Below, piece by piece: positions 1-8,538 of a DNA stretch of 44,424 nt. Source of the DNA: a gamma proteobacterium symbiont of Ctena orbiculata (lineage in GTDB: Bacteria; Pseudomonadota; Gammaproteobacteria; Chromatiales; Chromatiaceae); NCBI GenBank assembly GCA_003058525.1, contig QBVD01000018.1, forward strand, positions 1-44,424, given 5' to 3'. Under the pieces are notes generated by a model. The model searched no databases and was not told the DNA's origin. It worked only from the letters and a program-made list of their open reading frames with translations. Position numbers and translations under genes: made by a program. How positions within the stretch are numbered: position 1 is the stretch's first letter; each line of letters starts with the position of its first letter.

Positions 1-168
1 ACGGTTCTTGAGTTTACAGCCCGTTATGTTGCCGCACTCTGGACAGACATAACCGGTTGGCCAACGAAGTTGGTACAATGCTTTAGCGCATTGAGCATCG
101 GTACCATACTTTTCGAGAAATTCGTGCAAACCAAGGCCTTTTTGAAACTGTATGGCATTCTTTGGCAT
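1..168 (-). CDS. IS1595-family transposase, N-terminal fragment cut by the window edge
   Basis: Reading leftward from an ATG at 168-166, 56 codons stay open to the window edge. The peptide begins MPKNAIQFQKGLGLHEFLEK and continues through an RWPTGYVCPECG stretch. That layout (a short helical start, then a zinc-ribbon CPxC motif after an RWP sequence) is typical of the N-terminus of IS1595-family DDE transposases, whose zinc ribbon binds the element's ends. A good ribosome-binding site (AGGAG, complement of 179-183) sits ahead of the ATG. The catalytic domain lies outside the window, so I cannot say whether the gene is intact. Confidence 0.75.
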   Translation of the reverse strand, partial: MPKNAIQFQKGLGLHEFLEKYGTDAQCAKALYQLRWPTGYVCPECGNITGCKLKNR

Positions 169-246
169 AATGAAAAATCTCCTGTATTCAGTAGGTTCCA
201 TTATGCGGATACCACAGGCTCAATAGCTGAGCCTAGTGGGTAATCA
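1..246 (-). mobile_element. IS1595-family insertion sequence, one end
   Basis: The transposase start is followed by about 80 bp and then a terminal-repeat-like sequence ending at 246 (GTGGGTAATCA, 236-246). Read from outside inward it begins TGATTACCCAC. The same end, 18 of 21 positions identical, bounds the small element at 18418-18696, which supports 246 as the boundary. A short hairpin (GGCTCA, 5-nt loop, TGAGCC; about 217-233) lies just inside the end. The other end lies outside the window. Confidence 0.6.
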
Positions 247-720
247 GGATAGTATTTGGATTTGCACAAACACCCTGGCGAGAATAATTATTATTTTCTA
301 TGGGTGAGTTGGTGTTTTGTTATGCTATCCGTTGGCAATACCTAAATCACTCCTGACGGCATGCGTATAGATTTTGGATTTCACCTACACAACTTTATTG
401 AGGTTATTTAGAGTTATTCTAATTATAAATCTAAAACACTTAATGAGAGACTATCTAATTATTGCTAAGTTACACATCAGCATGATGCTCTTTCAGAGAT
501 TATATTTAACTCAAATTCTCATAAAGTGGATTATCTTAATCAATCGTATCCGTCGATCTCCGCTAATTCGTCATAATTATTTACGCATTGAGAATTAGAA
601 ATATTCTAAATTATGTATAAAACCTTTGTCGTGAAAGTACGACGCTTGACATAGGAGATAAAATCGCAGACCCTCCTCTCCTCCGTTGCATATAGTGGCC
701 TAACAAAACTCACCTTGTAC
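247..720. other. AT-rich intergenic DNA beside the IS end
   Basis: No convincing gene. A 74-codon open frame at 374-598 is composed of AT-rich codons and lacks a ribosome-binding site, so I treat it as chance. The only notable item is the motif at 641-671, which recurs near 39.2 kb and is listed separately. Confidence 0.5.
641..671 (+). repeat. 30-bp motif shared with the fhc upstream region, copy 1
   Basis: The stretch contains TTGACATAGG followed by ATAAAATC and then AGAC, preceded by GACG. The sequence at 39224-39253 matches it at about 27 positions once short gaps of 1 and 2 bp are allowed. Here it lies 50-80 bp upstream of the small ORF at 721; the other copy lies about 85-110 bp upstream of fhcB. 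TTGACA resembles a sigma-70 -35 box, but no good -10 box sits 17 bp downstream in either copy. Function unknown. Confidence 0.45.
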
Positions 721-981
721 ATGTCAGTTTCAAAAGATACGATCAGATCATATTGCAAGGAAAACTATATAAATCCTGCCCGCTCTCGCGGTGATTCTCA
801 CATCACAATCAGAATAGCAGAGGTCGCGAGAGCGTTTGGTCTTGAGCCGGATAGCCATGTCATATGCGCTGCCGTGTGGTCGACCGAGTTCGAAATGGAG
901 AATAACCTTTTTAGAGTATCCAACAGCTGCCTGAGAAACAGTAAAGTATCTAATATGGTTTTCAGAGTGTTACCTGAATAG
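721..981 (+). CDS. Small hypothetical protein, resembling an McrB-associated N-terminal domain
   Basis: An 86-residue frame from ATG 721 (a TTG at 715 is also possible). The line of residues ENYINPAR-RGD-ITIR-EVARAFGLE--VICAAV-S--F--EN resembles a small domain I associate with the N-termini of McrB-type restriction proteins and related stand-alone ORFs, with its pattern of ENYI..PAR..GD..IR...V...LGL..VC.AL..F..N. That link is from memory and uncertain. No strong ribosome-binding site is visible and no restriction partner lies nearby, so it may be an orphan remnant next to the IS. Confidence 0.35.
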   Translation: MSVSKDTIRSYCKENYINPARSRGDSHITIRIAEVARAFGLEPDSHVICAAVWSTEFEMENNLFRVSNSCLRNSKVSNMVFRVLPE

Positions 982-1329
982 ATCAGGGATGCACTCCAAG
1001 CTGAGTACTTATAATTCTTAATTTATCGATGATTATGCAAGTAACACCCGGAAGTGTGACGAGCATCATAGTATTCCTGAATTAAGAGAATAAAAGTTGT
1101 AGTAAAGAGATAATAGTGTGAACCAGTTCTAATTTATTTCACAAGATATCAAATTGGCGATGATTTCTTAGTGTGAATAATTGTTAAATTGCATCCCTAA
1201 ATAGGAGTACAAATAACTCATCCTAAGGATAAGGAATCACAACTGAAGTGATTATTAATAAACGACCTGGATAATTTTAATACCGTTGGCTATCTAAGCC
1301 CCGGTCAATGATTAGGATGTGTTGTTGCT
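982..1329. other. AT-rich intergenic DNA upstream of the HDOD gene
   Basis: About 350 bp without a plausible reading frame. It probably carries the promoter of the HDOD gene, but I cannot pick a reliable -35/-10 pair. No inverted repeat stands out. Confidence 0.4.
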
Positions 1330-2190
1330 GTGACCCCAAATGAACTTGTTGAAGATATCGATCAACTGGTATCGCTTCCTGATGTATTTATTCAGGTGAA
1401 CCAGTTAATGGAGCAGCCTCACTGCTCTTCTACCAAACTTGCTGAAATCATCTCTACCGACGTTGATATATCCGCCAGGCTGCTAAGGCTGGTCAACAGC
1501 CCGTTTTATGGTCTGAGATCCAAAGTCGACACCATCTCCAGAGCAGTCACCATCGCCGGCACCAATGAACTGCGTAACCTTGTATTGGCCACAACCGCAA
1601 TCAGAGCTTTTACCGGTATCCCGGAGAAGCTGGTCAACATGGATGATTTTTGGCGCCATGCAGTCACAACCGGTGTCCTCTCGCAGATGTTGGCCCAGCT
1701 GAGCAATGCGCTACACAGTGAGCGGCTTTTTGTTGCCGGTATGCTTCATGATGTGGGACGGCTGGTGATCTATCTGACCCTCCCCGATAAAGCGATGGAT
1801 ATTCTGGAGATTACAGGTGGCGATGATTGGATTCTTGCCGAGATCGAAGACCAGGTTCTTGGATTCAATCATATGGATGTGGGCGCAGCACTGATGCAAT
1901 CCTGGCATCTGCCTGAAGACCTGATCTCCGTCGCTAAAAATCACCATCGCCCTTCACATGCAACTGAGCCGGAAATGGATGTGGCCATAGTCCATATTGC
2001 CCTGGCTATCGCTCGTGGCGAAATGTCAGGGCATTCAGTGGAGGAGATGTTCTGGGCCATCGAACCAAACGTTTGGGACGCCACCGGACTAACCCCAGAA
2101 CAAATATCACCGCTTATCGATGACATGCTGAGCAAGTCACTCGAAGTCATGGGGGTAATCTTGGCGCCAACAAAACAAAAGCGAGCTTAG
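1330..2190 (+). CDS. HDOD domain protein
   Basis: The 286-residue product is essentially a single HDOD domain, an HD-related fold without established hydrolase activity that is common in bacterial signalling proteins linked to c-di-GMP, stress or chemotaxis. The hallmarks are the opening LVSLPDVFIQVNQLM, the LLRLVNSPFYG stretch near residues 52-62, the SRAVTIAGTNELRNLVL helix and the HDVGRL segment near residue 140. Start is GTG 1330 with an AGGA about 13 bases upstream; the first ATG is internal, so GTG fits best. It is monocistronic, followed by 460 bp of mostly non-coding DNA. The two c-di-GMP-type genes downstream suggest a role in the same signalling area (inference). Confidence 0.8.
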   Translation: MTPNELVEDIDQLVSLPDVFIQVNQLMEQPHCSSTKLAEIISTDVDISARLLRLVNSPFYGLRSKVDTISRAVTIAGTNELRNLVLATTAIRAFTGIPEKLVNMDDFWRHAVTTGVLSQMLAQLSNALHSERLFVAGMLHDVGRLVIYLTLPDKAMDILEITGGDDWILAEIEDQVLGFNHMDVGAALMQSWHLPEDLISVAKNHHRPSHATEPEMDVAIVHIALAIARGEMSGHSVEEMFWAIEPNVWDATGLTPEQISPLIDDMLSKSLEVMGVILAPTKQKRA

Positions 2191-2652
2191 GTCATTCAAA
2201 GCAGCTTGATTGTCAATCCGGCAGATTGAGAGTTTCATATAGCGTTATTCGAATTCGCCGGTTCCCATCAACCTTTCAGACAACACTATTAAGGTGTTAT
2301 TTACCAATCGTGATTGAAACTTAACCTGAAACATGCGGATGTCTAAAAACACGGAGGTGTTAACCATCGATATATAAATTGACCACTAATGAGAAAAGAA
2401 ATATGCGCCACTCATCGCGCTTCACTCAAATACTGATGAAAATGACCGCCGCCACCGGCAAAGGCGAAAGCACCGCCCTCCCCTATGGTGAAAGCCTTTA
2501 CACAGAAAACAGCACCGTCAGAAATGAGAGGGTGATGCGGTCAGGATCTACCCGCTCATCCAGGGTCTGCACTGCAACCTATATCTCCAGAATAGAATCA
2601 ATACGATCCTCATTGGCCTGGAAAGACCGCAGATAAAACATAGGAACCAGGT
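2191..2652. other. Intergenic region with a degraded coding remnant
   Basis: The first 190 bp hold nothing recognisable. The rest contains the minus-strand remnant described at 2413-2640. A plus-strand frame at 2379-2636 looks like its antisense shadow. The promoter of the diguanylate cyclase gene should lie here but is not obvious. Confidence 0.4.
2413..2640 (-). pseudogene. Possible frameshifted gene remnant, family not recognised
   Basis: On the minus strand three short pieces in different frames look protein-like. The first is MFYLRSFQANEDRIDSILEI, ending at a stop. Next comes VQTLDERVDPDRITLSFLTV. Last is FTIGEGGAFAFAGGGG, leading into HFHQYLSEAR and a stop. The composition is more GC-rich and codon-like than the flanks. 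This suggests a short gene broken by at least two frameshifts. I do not recognise the family, and chance cannot be excluded. Confidence 0.25.
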
Positions 2653-4281
2653 ATGGATCATGATAGTGATTCCAAGTCAGAGTGGAGTAATGAGGTTTCT
2701 ATGAAAAGAGCCCTCCTCGTCTACTTTTTGCAGGTTTTCATACCAGCCTCTGTGTTGTTTTGCGGTATTTTCTATATTTTCTCCAACCAGACGCAAAAAT
2801 ATGAGCTGCAGACGATCAAGATCCGCGAAGAATCTGCCTTGAAGAGTGCAAGTGCACTGACATCCACGTTGTTTAAACAAAAGTTATCAGACCTGTTGGT
2901 ATTGGCCGAAGGCGAGATAATGAGAAAATATCTTCATAACGACAATATACAGACCTGGACACAGGTGACCCGGGAGTTTTCACTCTTAGCCAGGCGCAAG
3001 CCAAAGTATGTACAAATACGCTTGATGGATATCGATGGCAAGGAAGTTGTTAGGGTAAACAACAAAAATGAAGAACCGAATATCGTGCCAAAGTCCCAAC
3101 TTCAGGACAAGAGTGACCGCTACTATTTCAAAGAGGCGATTAGATTCAGTCAGGGTGAAATATATATTTCGCCATTGGACCTGAATATGGAACAGGGTGT
3201 CATCGAAGAACCGATTGTACCAACCATCCGTTTCGCCACGCCAGTCTACGATGGCTACGGAACAAACCGCGGGATTCTGATTATCAATTACACGCCTGCT
3301 GAACTGCTGGAAAATATTGAAGATATATTCAATACCCTGGCAGGTGAAACGATCATGCTCAACAGTGATGGATATTGGCTGATGGGCGTAGATGATGAAA
3401 ACCTTTGGGGTTTCATGTACGGTAGTGAAGAGACCTTCTCCTCTGAGCAACCAGAAGTCTGGAAAGCCATAGAAAACAACAAAAGCGGCTCAGTCACCAC
3501 AGATAGCGGATTATACATCTTCCAGAGAGCCTACCCATTGAATCGTGCCGGTCTTGGACCAGTTGAGAATATTCAGTTACGTCCTGATGCAGATCAACCA
3601 AAAAGGCAGGATCTTTACTGGATCTATGTCTCCTATATTTCAAAGGATCGCCTGAATGACCTCTCATCAATACCGATACACATCTCGACGATCATCTACT
3701 TACTGCAAATCATTACTATCGGACTTATCAGTGGAGTATTTGCAAAAAAGGCAGTAAAGAAGAAATTTGCTTCCATCAAATTGCAACAACACGCCACTAC
3801 GGACGAGTTGACAGGACTCTCCAACCGCCGCGAGTTGCAAAAGACCGCAGAAATGGAGTTTAAACGCGCATACAGATTCAACCGCGATTACTCGATCCTC
3901 ATGATCGATCTGGACAATTTCAAGGAAATCAATGACTCGTACGGTCACAGCATTGGTGACGAAGTGCTGAAGCATAATGCAAGTATCTGTCTCAATTCGA
4001 CCAGAACCGAAGACCTGCTGGCTCGATATGGTGGTGAAGAGTTTGTCATGCTGCTGCCGGAGACCAATTTAGAGGGGGCCCGTCAGTTGGCTGAACGGAT
4101 TTGCCAGGATGTCAGGGAACAACCGTTTGATTCCGGACGTGGTCCAATCGCCATAACCGTAAGTATAGGCGTAAGCGAAATAGATCCTGACGACATTAGC
4201 TATTCCAATATCCTGGAACGAGCCGACAGTGCACTCTATCAGGCTAAGCGAGAAGGCAGAAACAGGGTCGCCACCGTGTAG
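2653..4281 (+). CDS. Membrane-bound diguanylate cyclase with periplasmic sensor domain
   Basis: Predicted to make cyclic di-GMP from two GTP at the inner membrane. The 542-residue protein has a transmembrane helix near residues 20-42, a long periplasmic region (about 45-345) with features of a double-Cache-like sensor (RLMDIDGKEVVRVN, YYFKEAIRFSQGEIYISPLD, RFATPVYDGYGTNRGILIINY), a second helix near 348-370, and a C-terminal GGDEF domain. The active-site loop reads GGEEF (460-464). An RxxD inhibitory site (RTED) sits exactly five residues before it, so product inhibition is expected. ATG 2653 has AGGA eight bases upstream; the next Met (2701) also precedes the membrane helix but lacks that site. 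Confidence 0.87.
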   Translation: MDHDSDSKSEWSNEVSMKRALLVYFLQVFIPASVLFCGIFYIFSNQTQKYELQTIKIREESALKSASALTSTLFKQKLSDLLVLAEGEIMRKYLHNDNIQTWTQVTREFSLLARRKPKYVQIRLMDIDGKEVVRVNNKNEEPNIVPKSQLQDKSDRYYFKEAIRFSQGEIYISPLDLNMEQGVIEEPIVPTIRFATPVYDGYGTNRGILIINYTPAELLENIEDIFNTLAGETIMLNSDGYWLMGVDDENLWGFMYGSEETFSSEQPEVWKAIENNKSGSVTTDSGLYIFQRAYPLNRAGLGPVENIQLRPDADQPKRQDLYWIYVSYISKDRLNDLSSIPIHISTIIYLLQIITIGLISGVFAKKAVKKKFASIKLQQHATTDELTGLSNRRELQKTAEMEFKRAYRFNRDYSILMIDLDNFKEINDSYGHSIGDEVLKHNASICLNSTRTEDLLARYGGEEFVMLLPETNLEGARQLAERICQDVREQPFDSGRGPIAITVSIGVSEIDPDDISYSNILERADSALYQAKREGRNRVATV

Positions 4282-4756
4282 GCCAATACGACGCATTATG
4301 TCAGCATTCCGCTTACAGCATTTACCCTATCCTCAAATAAACTAAATATCTCCTCTACAAAAATAATTGGTAATATATTTCTTTGGCAGTTCAATCCTTT
4401 AATATACGCCTTATTCCATACTTATTATAAACATTAATTTTGATGTATATCATGTTGTTATTAAACAATAATTATATAGTACTTGGCTTTTAAGTTCCTG
4501 CAAATTGATCAGACTTTAAAGCTTTAGTTTTCCTACTCAACACCACCACACCAGAACAGCCTTCGGAACAACTCATGTTTGGTGTAACGACTTACATTCC
4601 AGGAAAGAATCATCTTGGATTCGGCGATGAGTCAAACGCTATCTTTCCACACTAAAAACCAAACAAAAAACTAAACTTTTTCTAACCAGTGCCGTTATTT
4701 TGAGCATTAAAAAATGTCAGAAGGAGTGACATTCGTATATCCCCGGAGGATCCACG
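4282..4756. promoter_or_regulatory. Long AT-rich upstream region of the haem-sensor GGDEF-EAL gene
   Basis: About 475 bp with no reading frame of note. It contains an FNR/Anr-like dyad at 4440-4453 (listed separately) and ends in a strong ribosome-binding site, GGAGGA at 4745-4750, six bases ahead of the GTG start at 4757. Confidence 0.45.
4440..4453. promoter_or_regulatory. FNR/Anr-like binding site candidate
   Basis: TTGATGTATATCAT matches the FNR/Anr consensus TTGAT-N4-ATCAA at 9 of 10 defined positions. It lies about 300 bp upstream of a gene encoding a CxxCH haem-type sensor, so oxygen or redox control would make sense. The region is AT-rich, so a chance match is possible, and the distance to the gene is large. 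Confidence 0.3.
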
Positions 4757-6178
4757 GTGACCCCAGCCACAACAGAGTCCAAAGCCGACCTTCAGAGCGG
4801 GTTTACCTCAGCGCTAGAGTCCTTACGCAAATACACCCTGATCGCCATCGTTGCCTGGACACTGATGATTGCCGGCATTTTCACATGGACAATATACGAT
4901 CAGAGAAACCGGGAGTTTGCCACTGCGCTCGGGGTCGCCAGGGCCTACTTCCAAAAGGATCAATCGGTACGCCAGTGGGGCGCCACTCAGGGTGGTGTCT
5001 ACGTGAAGATTTCCGAACACACACAACCCAATCCCCACCTGAAAAACCTGCCGCATCGGGATGTAACCACTGATGCCGGCCAGAAACTCACACTGATGAA
5101 CCCGGCCTATATGATCCGGCAGATCAATGAGCGCTTCAGCCGGATGCACAACGACTATATCCACATTACCAGTCTGGACCCGTTACATGATGAGAACGAG
5201 CCAGACGATTGGGAACGATCAATCCTCAAAAGCTTTACCAAGGAATCGGATGAGGTTGCGCAAATTGTCGGTTTCCGCGGACAACCCACCCTACGCATGA
5301 TGCGCCCCATGGTTACCAAACAGCGATGTCTGAAGTGTCATGAACAGCACGGTTACAAGGTGGGCGATATCCGTGGTGGCGTCTCCATCGCCATACCTAT
5401 GGCGCCCTATCGCAGGGATAGCAGCGAACAACTGCTGCTGATCGGCACAACGCACGGCGGTATATGGGTATGCGGTCTGCTGGGTATCGGTTTCTATACC
5501 CGGCGGGCGCACCGTCACTTGGAAGACCGCCAGCAGTCAATACAATCCCTCGCCAAGGCAAACAGCTACAACCGCTCCGTTATCGGAGCGCTGGGTGAGG
5601 GTCTGTTGGGCTTCGACGCAATGGGGCGCCTGACCTTCCTCAACCCTGCGGCTGAACATTTATTGGGCTGGAAGGAGAATGAGCTACTGGGCAAGTCTGT
5701 TCATGGGTTTATTCACTATCTGAAGGACAGCGGTGAGCCTTGTCGAGAGGATGAGTGTCCCATGCTGGGGGTACTGCATAGCGGAGAGTCTCATTCGAGC
5801 CGGGACGATCAGTTCATGAATCGTGACCGTATCGCCCTGCCCATCTCCTATATCGCCACTCCCCTCTTTGAGCAGACCCGTGTGGTGGGTGGTGTGGTGG
5901 CCTTTCAGGACATTAGCGAACAAAAGCAGAGCCTGCAGCGTATCGAATACCTGGCCCATCACGACAGCCTCACCGACCTGCCCAACCGTGTTGCTTTCCT
6001 GGAGGCAGTGGACAACGCCCTGGCCAATGCGCGGCGTTACGGCCACGGCCTCGCCCTGCTCTTCCTCGACCTGGATAACTTCGGTGTGATCAATGATAGT
6101 GCCGGACACACCACCGGAGACGAGCTGCTGAGACAGGTGGCGAAACGTTTGCGTCATGAGATACGTCAGCCGGACTGA
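4757..6178 (+). CDS. Sensor GGDEF-EAL protein, N-terminal half, ended by an in-frame TGA
   Basis: The 473 codons run from GTG 4757 with GGAGGA six bases upstream. Order: transmembrane helix about 26-48; a periplasmic DUF3365/Tll0287-type domain containing one c-haem motif CLKCH (191-195); a second membrane helix about 228-250; a PAS domain about 270-385 (GEGLLGFDAMGRLTFLNPAA); then the first half of a GGDEF domain (HHDSLTDLPNRVAFLEAVDN, DLDNFGVINDSAGH). The frame stops at TGA 6176-6178, immediately after the RQPD (RxxD) site. The next codon continues the same frame with VARQGGDEF. A family member would read something like D-T-V-A-R here, so one sense codon has become a stop. Alone, this half would lack the GGDEF loop and could not synthesise c-di-GMP. 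Confidence 0.75.
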   Translation: MTPATTESKADLQSGFTSALESLRKYTLIAIVAWTLMIAGIFTWTIYDQRNREFATALGVARAYFQKDQSVRQWGATQGGVYVKISEHTQPNPHLKNLPHRDVTTDAGQKLTLMNPAYMIRQINERFSRMHNDYIHITSLDPLHDENEPDDWERSILKSFTKESDEVAQIVGFRGQPTLRMMRPMVTKQRCLKCHEQHGYKVGDIRGGVSIAIPMAPYRRDSSEQLLLIGTTHGGIWVCGLLGIGFYTRRAHRHLEDRQQSIQSLAKANSYNRSVIGALGEGLLGFDAMGRLTFLNPAAEHLLGWKENELLGKSVHGFIHYLKDSGEPCREDECPMLGVLHSGESHSSRDDQFMNRDRIALPISYIATPLFEQTRVVGGVVAFQDISEQKQSLQRIEYLAHHDSLTDLPNRVAFLEAVDNALANARRYGHGLALLFLDLDNFGVINDSAGHTTGDELLRQVAKRLRHEIRQPD

Positions 6179-7288
6179 GTGGCGCGTCAAGGCGGTGATG
6201 AGTTTCTGATTCTTATGGTACCGGTAATCAAGGAAAAGGAGGTAGAGGATATCACCAGACAACTGGCCCTGAATGCCACAGCACTGGCCCAGCGGGTGCT
6301 TGACGTCATGCATGACCCTTTCCTTATGGAAGGCAGCACTTACTATATCAAGGCCAGTATCGGCATCAGCCTGTTTCCGGAGGATGCCAATGATAGAGTG
6401 GAATTGTTGAAAAACGCTGATGCGGCCATGTATACCGCCAAGGGAGACGGCCGGGACACTTATGCATTGTATGCCGGCGATCTAGCCCAGCGAATTCAAC
6501 ACCGTCATATGTTGGAGACGGGGCTCAACCAAGCCTTGATCAAACAGGAGTTCCGCCTGGTATATCAGCCTATTGTGGACCTTAACGATGGAAAGATACT
6601 GGCAGTTGAGGCCTTGTTGAGGCTGAGATCGGCCACTCTGGGGGATGTATCGCCGGTAGAGTTCATCCCGGTGGCGGAAGAGTGCGGCCTGATTCTTCCC
6701 ATTGGCCGTTGGGTTTTGCAAACCGCCTGTCGACAGATGGCTCAGTGGTTCGGCATGGGGATGGAACTTAGGGTTGCAGTCAATCTGTCGACCCTGCAAC
6801 TGCAGCGTGAGGATCTGGAGAGCAGCGTACTGCAGGCACTGGAGGATGCACAAATCCCCGCTTCGATGCTTGTCCTCGAAATCACCGAGGGGGCCACACT
6901 GCACGCCTCCCCTGTTGTTATCGAACGACTGCAACGACTCCATGACCTGGGTATCGGGTTAAGTCTGGATGACTTCGGCACCGGCTACTCCTCCCTCAGC
7001 CGCCTGAAGAACCTGCCGGTGGATACCCTGAAGATCGATAAGTCCTTCGTCGACGGCGTTGTAACCGAACAGGATGATGAACAGATCGTACTGACCACCA
7101 TTGAGCTCGCCAAGAACCTCAACAAACGAGCCCTGGCCGAGGGAATCGAGAGCCGTGAACAGTGGCAATGTCTGTTACGCAACGGCTGTCAACGAGGACA
7201 GGGTTACTTCTTTAGCCGTCCGGTGGAAGCGGCAGTCATCGAAGAGCTGGTGCGTAACGGTGGTCATTGGAATCAAATCCCGTCATAG
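6179..7288 (+). CDS. GGDEF-EAL protein, C-terminal half after the in-frame stop
   Basis: Same frame as the preceding half. It can start at GTG 6179 directly abutting the TGA, so reinitiation is conceivable, but no separate ribosome-binding site is seen. It holds the GGDEF loop itself (GGDEF at its residues 5-9) and the rest of that domain (SIGISLFPEDA, LLKNADAAMYTAKGDGRDTY). A complete-looking EAL phosphodiesterase domain follows: YQPIVDL, the EALLRL signature, VNLSTLQLQR, LEITE, DDFGTGYSSLSRLKNLPVDT, KIDKSFV, and ALAEGIE near the end. If translated, the product could still hydrolyse c-di-GMP. More likely the whole 4757-7288 locus is a pseudogene. Confidence 0.7.
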   Translation: MARQGGDEFLILMVPVIKEKEVEDITRQLALNATALAQRVLDVMHDPFLMEGSTYYIKASIGISLFPEDANDRVELLKNADAAMYTAKGDGRDTYALYAGDLAQRIQHRHMLETGLNQALIKQEFRLVYQPIVDLNDGKILAVEALLRLRSATLGDVSPVEFIPVAEECGLILPIGRWVLQTACRQMAQWFGMGMELRVAVNLSTLQLQREDLESSVLQALEDAQIPASMLVLEITEGATLHASPVVIERLQRLHDLGIGLSLDDFGTGYSSLSRLKNLPVDTLKIDKSFVDGVVTEQDDEQIVLTTIELAKNLNKRALAEGIESREQWQCLLRNGCQRGQGYFFSRPVEAAVIEELVRNGGHWNQIPS

Positions 7289-7323
7289 AAAGAAACCTGT
7301 TCATTGCAGGTATGGCGCAGTCT

Positions 7324-8409
7324 TTACAGGTCCGGACAGGGTTCACCACGATCGATACGCGTCGTATTCACTACCGGAATATCCAAACGATTCTCGCTAT
7401 AAGCCTTCAGATTGGATGGCGCATAATTGCATTTTGCCAGATGCATGCGATCCAGCACCGATTGATGCAGCACCTCGCCATCGTTAACATGATTGCCGAT
7501 CTGACGCTCGAATGGTCCCATCACGCGATAGGGAATGGTCATTGAGTCGTTAAGCACGGAGTTGAAACAAGGCAGGAAATGGGCAAGATAGTCGTGATCG
7601 CATTCAAGACCCAACGCCTCCGACTTTTCAACCACCCAGTGGAGAGCCTCATTGGCCAGACCATCGGGAGAGTAGCTACCGCCCACATTGCTGTGCACAC
7701 CGGCAAACCAGGCCTGCTGCACCTCACCCTGCCAAGATAAAGGACGTTTCCATATCGAAGGCTTGAATGGTTTACGACGTTCATCGATCGATATCGCATG
7801 TATGGCATTTTCTATGTTCGGATTGAGCTCAATATCGTGATATTGATATTTTTTCCTGTTGAAAATCTGTCCCATCACTCCAGGAGCGCCAAGTGCACCG
7901 ACGGTATCCCACACCCCGACTAGTTTTATCGGCGGGCATGGGCGTACGTTTTCTACATTACGAAACGCCTTTTCCCACTCCGCCGAGTCGGGACCTTTGC
8001 TTTTTTCATAACAGAGGTACATTTCCGGTACATAATAGTCGTCGTCTTTTTCGATCAGGCCGATCAGGTTCATAAAACCGGCAAGACTTCTTACCGTAAA
8101 TGCGCCACGACTGAAGCCAAAGAGATAGAGCTCATCGCCGGGTTCGTAATTGTAGACGATGAATCGGTACATGTTGCGGATATTCTCTTCCATGCCCTTG
8201 CCGAAAGCCCCGCCGGTAACCTTATCCAGAGGTCCGTTGGTTCCCACCCCTTCATGGTAATAGACTATCTGTGATGTGCCGTCACCGGCCTTTGGTTTTA
8301 TGGCGCGTGCAATTTTGGTTACATTGGTTGGATGACGCCGTCCTGTCTTTTTGTCCAGCTGATCTCTGATGTTCCAGGTGCCATCTGCGCAGATTATGAT
8401 CCTTTTCAT
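7324..8409 (-). CDS. DUF2235 alpha/beta-hydrolase (Tle1-like phospholipase family)
   Basis: The 361-residue protein starts MKRIIICADGTWN, the characteristic opening of DUF2235 proteins. Further signatures are the segment YYHEGVGTNG (51-60), the nucleophile elbow GFSRGAF with Ser100, and a later GVWDTVGALGAPG stretch. The family includes the type VI secretion phospholipase effector Tle1, but many members are chromosomal hydrolases with no assigned substrate. No VgrG, Hcp or immunity gene lies alongside, so an effector role is unsupported here. It converges with the broken GGDEF-EAL gene with a 35-bp gap. No signal peptide is visible. Confidence 0.82.
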   Translation of the reverse strand: MKRIIICADGTWNIRDQLDKKTGRRHPTNVTKIARAIKPKAGDGTSQIVYYHEGVGTNGPLDKVTGGAFGKGMEENIRNMYRFIVYNYEPGDELYLFGFSRGAFTVRSLAGFMNLIGLIEKDDDYYVPEMYLCYEKSKGPDSAEWEKAFRNVENVRPCPPIKLVGVWDTVGALGAPGVMGQIFNRKKYQYHDIELNPNIENAIHAISIDERRKPFKPSIWKRPLSWQGEVQQAWFAGVHSNVGGSYSPDGLANEALHWVVEKSEALGLECDHDYLAHFLPCFNSVLNDSMTIPYRVMGPFERQIGNHVNDGEVLHQSVLDRMHLAKCNYAPSNLKAYSENRLDIPVVNTTRIDRGEPCPDL

Positions 8410-8538
8410 TTGTTTCCGACTCTTTTTTGTCTATGTGATTGAATACCGATTCCTGACAATTGATCGCTCTCAAACGGGCCCAGAAATTTATACCGCTGTC
8501 TGTTACGGTATGTTGAAATCGTGAGGTAAGTGTAGTGA

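Noticed and set aside
374-598. 74-codon plus-strand ORF
   Set aside because: AT-rich composition, no ribosome-binding site, no protein-like pattern; likely chance in non-coding DNA.
6176-6178. TGA as a selenocysteine or recoded codon
   Set aside because: Position is not a redox-active residue in GGDEF proteins and no obvious SECIS-like hairpin follows; a nonsense mutation is simpler.
7324-8409. DUF2235 gene as a type VI secretion effector
   Set aside because: No VgrG, PAAR, Hcp, chaperone or immunity gene adjacent; the family also has non-secreted members.
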